Below are positions 60,201-64,000 of a stretch of 64,000 nt of DNA, in pieces. Location: positions 253,399-317,398 of the forward strand of contig CAZQMB010000001.1 of the NCBI GenBank assembly GCA_964594365.1, read 5' to 3'. Each line of letters begins with the position of its first letter. Position 1 is the stretch's first letter. Made by a program: the position numbers and the translations under genes. Below the pieces are notes generated by a model. That model saw only the letters and a list, made by a program, of their open reading frames with translations, was not told where the DNA came from and ran no database searches. This DNA is from CAIUSP01 sp964594365. GTDB lineage: Bacteria > Actinomycetota > Thermoleophilia > Solirubrobacterales > 70-9.

Positions 60201-63200
60201 CGTCCGCGCGAGTACTCGCACCGATCAGCTGATCTACCCGAGCAGATCTTTTCCCGGGATCGATCTCGCCGCTCCGAGCTACGCCATGGTCGCCACCGAT
60301 CAGGAATGGGAATATCGCGAAGCCGCCAATTTCGATGGCGGAGATCTCCCCGGAACGGTCTCCCCCGCCACTTCGCCGGCTCTCGCCGGAGCCGTACCCG
60401 GAGAGGGCATGGATGGGGGCGGCGCACTTGCGTTCTCTCCGGGTCGCGACCTGCCGCGTGGCGCAAGCGCACAGATCGACTTCACCGAGATCACTCGCCC
60501 TGAAGATGTGCGCTCGTGTGGGACGACCGTTCGATTCTCTCGGACCGCAAGCCTCAGGCAGACGATCGGAATCCGCTCTTGGGCCGACCCTTGGTACCGC
60601 AAATACACCACCGGGCGAATAAGCGGCCGGGGCCGCTTCACTGAGCTGACCTCGTTCTGGAGCGGCTTGATGGAGTCCGCCTCCCTCGGTTGGTTGCGCA
60701 AGTGGTCGGTCTTCACGAGCGCGCCAGCCGAGTCCTGGACCTCACGGGACCTGATCGACAGCTTCGGGTACACCTGCCCCAAGACGGCCCCATCCGGTGA
60801 CACCCTTGCCTGGTCTGGGGACAACTACAAACCCGAGTACTACGGACTCGACGCCGCTCTGGTCGGCGGGACGGCAAGTCTTGTGAAGGCTGAGCATCCC
60901 GGGTTCACTCCTGCGCAGTTGAAGCGATCGCTTATCGAGGGGTCCGAGAGCGTTCCGGCCCTGGTTGCGATGATTCCTTCCGGTAGGCGACTCAACGCCG
61001 CCGGAGCACTGGCTGCGGCGGAAACGATCGAACCACCCCCGGCCCAGCCGCAGGTGGGAATCACCGACGCCGCGGAGATCACAAACGACCCGACCCCGAG
61101 CATCGGCCTCTGGTCCAAGGGGGTCGAGCGAATCGAATGCGGCTTCGAGAACAACCTCTCGGGGGTCCTTGCTTGGAGCGAATGCTCTTCCCCCGCCGAG
61201 CACACGTCTGCCACCCCGCTAGCCGACGGCGCCTACACCTTCCGCGTCAGGGCGACCGGCCAGTCAGGCTCGAGCGTCTCGGATTCGGCTGTGATCACCA
61301 TCGACACAAGGGCGCCAACTGCTCCAACTAGAGAAGTCGCCCCAAATACGCCGACCAATCTGTCTTCCGGATACCTCTACTTCAATGTCTCTGGAGAACG
61401 TGATGCAACCTTCGAGTGCCGGATCGAAGGGATCAATGACTGGACCAATTGCGGTCGCGTGGATCGCCTTGCCGACTACTCGGAAACCCGGTACTACCTC
61501 TTCGCCGACGGGCGTGACGGCGCAGCCGACCCAAGCGACGGAGACTTCACCTTCCGAGCCAGACAGATCGACCGGGCCGGAAACGTCTCACCCGAGCTCG
61601 CCTACCCGATGACCATCGATCGCGAAGCGCCCGGACCGGCCCACCTCACCTCCGCCCCTGCGCAAACACTCAAGACCAACGCCGCTGCCTTCGCGTGGAC
61701 CCGTGAGGCCGACTCCTGGGCCACTGATATCTACCTGGACGACAAGAAGATCGGATTCATGATCGGCAGCCCGAGCGGTTCGCGCCACACATTCCGAGGA
61801 CTGAGCGACGGACCGCACGTAGCCAGATTCGTCGTCCGAGATGAGGCAAACAACTCCTCGGACTCGGTCGAGTACTCGTTCGAGGTCAGAACCGATCCAT
61901 TGATCGACGCACCGGTGTTCGATCCCTCCAACCCCGACTTCACCCGATCTTTCCCCGTGATCTGGTTTTCGGGAGCGAACGGAGCTACCTACGAATGCTC
62001 GGTGGACAGCGCCGCGTTCGTCTCGTGCAGCCCCCCTTGGACGAGGAGCACGACGATCTACCCGACCTTCAGAGACGGACTACACAGTCTGCGCGTCAGG
62101 CAGATAAATCCGGACGGCCTCAGGGGACCTACGTCTGAATTCACCTGGACCGTGGACACCACGCAGCCTGCCGCTCCCCTTATCTCATCGGGCCCGAACA
62201 GCGTTACCTCGTCCAGAACCGCCATGTTCGCATTCTCAGGTGAGCCCGCTGCGACCTTCGAGTGCAGACTCGACCTGGGGGCGTGGAGTGCCTGTGCTTC
62301 CGGCAAGTCTTACGAGGCCCTGTCGGAGGGCTCCCACACCTTCCAGATCCAACAAACAGACCGCGCAGGAAATTCCTCCGCCCTCGCCTCGCGGAGCTGG
62401 ACCGTCGACACCACTCCTCCCGCAACCCCTTCGTTCTCGACTGGTCCTTCCGGGCTCGTCAACTCCAAGACGGCCTCGTTTGCCTTCACCGGAGCCGGCA
62501 GCGAAGGCTTCTTGTGCTCGCTCGACAACGCTGCGTTCATCGCCTGCTCGTCTCCATCGAGCCATGCGAGTCTCGCCGAGGGACCCCACACCTTCGAGAT
62601 CAAACGCCGCGACGAGGCGGGCAACGAATCCCCGGTGACTTCCCGCTCCTGGACAGTGGACTCGGTCGCACCAACAGCCCCTGAGGTGTCAGCAGCCCCC
62701 GCAGGCGCCCTCGCCTCGTCTTCGGCCCAGTTCAATTTTTCGGGAGAAGCCGATGCAAGCTTCCTCTGCTCGCTCGACGGAGGACTGCCCACCGAGTGCG
62801 CCTCTCCCAAGACCTTCTCCCAGCTCGGAGACGGCTCTCACACGGTCCGCATCAGACAGCGCGATCGCGCAGGCAATACCAGCCCGGCCTTCGAGACGAC
62901 CTGGACCGTCGACACCACCGCTCCAGCCGCGCCCACGATCCTTTTCGGCCCCGAGGAAGTGGTTGCTTCCGATTCAGCCGAATTCAGCTTCTCAGGCGAG
63001 ACAGGCGGATCGTTCCTCTGCTCACTCGACGAAGCGGGCTTCACCGACTGCTCCTCCACAGAGACCTTCGATGGACTCGAGGACGGAGCCCACACATTCC
63101 GAGTCAAACAGCGCGACGCGGCCGGCAATGAGAGTCCGGCGCAACTGTGGGGTTGGATCGTGGACACGACGTCACCCCCGGCGCCCGAGATCGAGGCAGG

Positions 63201-63936
63201 CCCGAGTGCGAATACCGGGCTGAACACTGCGGTCTTCCAGTTCTCGAGTGAGGAGAATGCATCCTTCGAGTGCTCGCTGGACGGGTCGGAGTTCCGCAGT
63301 TGCGTTTCACCCCACTCGGTCGTTGGACTCGACGACGGCGAGCACATCTTCGAGATACGCCAGATCGATTTGGCCGGCCACGCATCGAGAGTGGCTACCC
63401 ATATCTGGATCGTGGACTCGGTAACACCGTCTGCGCCGACTATCGACTCAGGTCCGACCGGCCTCACGCAGGCGAGGCTGGCCTCATTCAGCTTCTCGGG
63501 CGAAGCGAACGCCGGCTTCCAGTGTCTGCTCGACACCGGAGCCTGGAGCGAATGCACAGCGCCGAAGGCCTTTGCGTCCCTCGCAGATGGCCTGCATACC
63601 TTCCGCGTCAAGCAGAGCGATCAGGCAGGGAACGTCTCCCTCGAATCAATACGCATCTGGACGGTGGACGGCACTGCGCCCACTCTCCAGCGAGTCCGCT
63701 GGACCAAGAAGACGCTTCCCTACACCTTCGCGCTCACCCTCACAGAGACCGGGTCGGGACTGTCGTCGATCGAGTTCTCGAATGCGCGCACGCGGCCGCC
63801 GGCCGGTGCTTCGCCGAAGATCACCTATCCGCTTCGCGGCACCACGATCAGCCTCAGGCTGGCTACGGCACCGACCTTCACTAGGGTGCGCGACGCCGCC
63901 GGCAACTGGTCGGGGTGGACAGCGGTCACCAACTAG
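57292..63936 (+). CDS. giant secreted subtilase with active and inactive S8 domains and ten Ig-like repeats
   Basis: 2214 residues from GTG. A membrane or signal segment (about 15-38) precedes a fervidolysin-like propeptide (about 80-155). The first S8 domain has an intact triad, Asp 209 (VVDTGVD), His 263 (HGTHVAG) and Ser 592 (NGTSMATPHVAG), and an inserted beta domain (about 418-575) before the Ser. A second S8 copy (about 755-1245) keeps the fold and the calcium-like NGLDDDRNGYIDD. It has Gly 781, Gln 850 and Asp 1187 at the triad positions, so it should be inactive. Residues 1252-2132 are ten repeats of about 88 residues, then a short beta tail. Probably a wall-associated or released protease. 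Confidence 0.9.
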   Translation: MPRSHRPRFTLSRKGLHLTGLACGAVSIGVVGALLLGPSPVDPGKAPEQEPPEGSIVGKRYEDVATAELTGANGRVDGPDFVPRQVMIGFDRDATRSERTRAIASVDGELKRRLPIPGVVLIRLTGRLGVEAAQQEIASLPGVRYAEPNGIYRLDDSTPTDPYYPYLWGMENTGQEILGISGTPDADIDAAAAWDITKGSREVVAAVVDTGVDLEHEDLAQQIWINPRDPKNGIDDDRNGFIDDTNGWDFVNADARPDDDHYHGTHVAGTIAARTDDGKGVVGVAPNSTIMPLKVLDSGGRGSWAAISSAFAYAGASGAEIANASLGGTGFSQTMLDSIKAYPNTLYVIAAGNAKADNETSPHYPCSYDPANIICVAATDSSDNLASFSNWGATRVDLAAPGVKILSDLPGIGDDTRKVLLSEDFEEPLPATWTSTGTADRWGVTDEKAYSGNGSLTDRPYENYRAGDAGRIYSPSFDLRGETECRWGMTGIWDPGAGDSGFNGRSGTISDNSGSSWSRSVSNGNPGVFDDQGIGVYGGSAPGFRMFLELNAGSQANGGRGVFADDFWLTCANNSPDRPIPPSRYGYLNGTSMATPHVAGAVALLAAAAPQMTAQEMKDRILSSVDPVASLQGKMVSGGRLNVAKVLALSASQQTSAAAGARSGTDAESPTGSPRVDEPQPAETSLYGKGRRLPWANSDESDPEPPATNQEIVESYNRNNVPPSALLGQRTTTFGGHTMLNGQWGLDNGGQNSGTVDADIDAPEAWATTRGSSRVTIALIGSGYPLNHPGLADNIAINPGESGGGRETNGLDDDRNGYIDDWRGLWTNSYSSGGRPDPQRTQPVADNHGQGTMAASLIAGDPAQGGRIYGISPETRILPIKVLGGPDLDLGRDPGEGASTDDLLEAIRYAGQMKADIAVLPVVGDNPDQVLGTVQAISAFPRTLFVAPTEMWQSKGPIPACRSGLDNLICVRASTRTDQLIYPSRSFPGIDLAAPSYAMVATDQEWEYREAANFDGGDLPGTVSPATSPALAGAVPGEGMDGGGALAFSPGRDLPRGASAQIDFTEITRPEDVRSCGTTVRFSRTASLRQTIGIRSWADPWYRKYTTGRISGRGRFTELTSFWSGLMESASLGWLRKWSVFTSAPAESWTSRDLIDSFGYTCPKTAPSGDTLAWSGDNYKPEYYGLDAALVGGTASLVKAEHPGFTPAQLKRSLIEGSESVPALVAMIPSGRRLNAAGALAAAETIEPPPAQPQVGITDAAEITNDPTPSIGLWSKGVERIECGFENNLSGVLAWSECSSPAEHTSATPLADGAYTFRVRATGQSGSSVSDSAVITIDTRAPTAPTREVAPNTPTNLSSGYLYFNVSGERDATFECRIEGINDWTNCGRVDRLADYSETRYYLFADGRDGAADPSDGDFTFRARQIDRAGNVSPELAYPMTIDREAPGPAHLTSAPAQTLKTNAAAFAWTREADSWATDIYLDDKKIGFMIGSPSGSRHTFRGLSDGPHVARFVVRDEANNSSDSVEYSFEVRTDPLIDAPVFDPSNPDFTRSFPVIWFSGANGATYECSVDSAAFVSCSPPWTRSTTIYPTFRDGLHSLRVRQINPDGLRGPTSEFTWTVDTTQPAAPLISSGPNSVTSSRTAMFAFSGEPAATFECRLDLGAWSACASGKSYEALSEGSHTFQIQQTDRAGNSSALASRSWTVDTTPPATPSFSTGPSGLVNSKTASFAFTGAGSEGFLCSLDNAAFIACSSPSSHASLAEGPHTFEIKRRDEAGNESPVTSRSWTVDSVAPTAPEVSAAPAGALASSSAQFNFSGEADASFLCSLDGGLPTECASPKTFSQLGDGSHTVRIRQRDRAGNTSPAFETTWTVDTTAPAAPTILFGPEEVVASDSAEFSFSGETGGSFLCSLDEAGFTDCSSTETFDGLEDGAHTFRVKQRDAAGNESPAQLWGWIVDTTSPPAPEIEAGPSANTGLNTAVFQFSSEENASFECSLDGSEFRSCVSPHSVVGLDDGEHIFEIRQIDLAGHASRVATHIWIVDSVTPSAPTIDSGPTGLTQARLASFSFSGEANAGFQCLLDTGAWSECTAPKAFASLADGLHTFRVKQSDQAGNVSLESIRIWTVDGTAPTLQRVRWTKKTLPYTFALTLTETGSGLSSIEFSNARTRPPAGASPKITYPLRGTTISLRLATAPTFTRVRDAAGNWSGWTAVTN
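61045..63687 (+). repeat. ten Ig-like coding repeats
   Basis: Ten units of about 85-100 codons. The consensus reads: short Gly-Pro opening, A-F-x-F-S-G-E, F-x-C-S-L-D, then C after about 8 residues, L-x-D-G-x-H-T-F-x-V-R-Q-x-D-x-A-G-N-x-S, W-T-V-D-T-x-A-P-x-A-P. Units 5-10 are regular; units 1-4 are diverged and unit 3 lacks the Cys pair. The paired Cys could form a disulfide in each unit. Confidence 0.88.
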
Positions 63937-63951
63937 CGCTGCGCCGCCTCC

Positions 63952-64000
63952 CTACTCCTTCCGCGCCTTCCAGTACCTCTGCAGCTCGCGGCCTTCGGGA
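63952..64000 (-). CDS. C-terminus of an unidentified protein (runs off the window)
   Basis: On the minus strand an open frame enters at the window edge and ends at TAG (63954-63952), reading EGRELQRYWKARKE at its C-terminus. The charged helical end looks coding and would be convergent with the subtilase gene, 15 bases away. Too short to identify. Confidence 0.4.
   Translation of the reverse strand, partial: PEGRELQRYWKARKE

Noticed and set aside
1..64000. tRNA or rRNA genes, CRISPR arrays, insertion sequences, prophage or an attachment site
   Set aside because: Looked for on both strands; no cloverleaf or rRNA-like sequence, no regularly spaced direct repeats other than coding and PHO-like ones, and no transposase or integrase motifs were seen.

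Overview
The window is GC-rich, densely packed chromosomal DNA. Many genes overlap by four bases (ATGA or GTGA) and GTG/TTG starts are frequent. The gene content (uvrC-rapZ, a gap-pgk-tpiA-gpmI-tgt run, TadE-like pseudopilins, an Rpf-like domain, actinobacterial GGTCAC/GTTCAC-type PHO boxes, many lipoproteins) points to an actinobacterium, most likely of the Thermoleophilia/Solirubrobacterales type. That placement is inferred from gene content, not from a marker-gene tree. I see no tRNA, rRNA, CRISPR array, insertion sequence or phage.

Layout. 0-17 kb is housekeeping: argS, rlmH and an M48 protease; a phosphodiesterase / lipoprotein / Ser-Thr kinase operon; tgt-gpmI-tpiA-pgk-gap; a VOC protein; a drug-type ABC exporter; rapZ and uvrC. 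17-19 kb carries a crotonase, a lipo-cytochrome c and a MaoC hydratase. 19-21.7 kb is a small Tad-like cluster without an assembly ATPase; it ends in a pseudopilin-like protein fused to VanY and lytic transglycosylase domains.

21.8-43.8 kb is a phosphate island. Pst system 1 (pstSCAB) is followed by a lipoprotein and three zinc-ribbon proteins. Next come a secreted protein, a small membrane protein, a small ppGpp-hydrolase-like HD protein, then an operon of PHP-glycosyltransferase fusion, ppk, DUF47 and DUF6328. Then come ppx, phoU and Pst system 2 (pstBACS), an orphan winged-helix protein and a PhoB/OmpR-type regulator. Four promoters here carry tandem 11-base direct repeats (GTNAM in each unit) that look like PHO boxes. 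They sit upstream of pstS1, the PHP-glycosyltransferase/ppk operon, pstS2 and the orphan winged-helix gene. The PHP-glycosyltransferase under a PHO box is the best candidate for something new: a one-polypeptide route to swap phospholipid for glycolipid in phosphate starvation.

44-57 kb has uppP, an M23 peptidase with no canonical start codon, an HD protein, an EamA exporter, an Rpf-like wall lytic protein, a polar amino acid ABC importer, an ABC-2 exporter, an alpha/beta hydrolase and an MpaB/DUF2236-like protein. 57.3-63.9 kb is one 2214-residue secreted subtilase with an active S8 domain, a second S8 copy that has lost all three catalytic residues, and ten Ig-like repeats. At least two genes (starts at 23058 minus and 56750 plus) appear to begin at CTG, which standard gene callers would miss.
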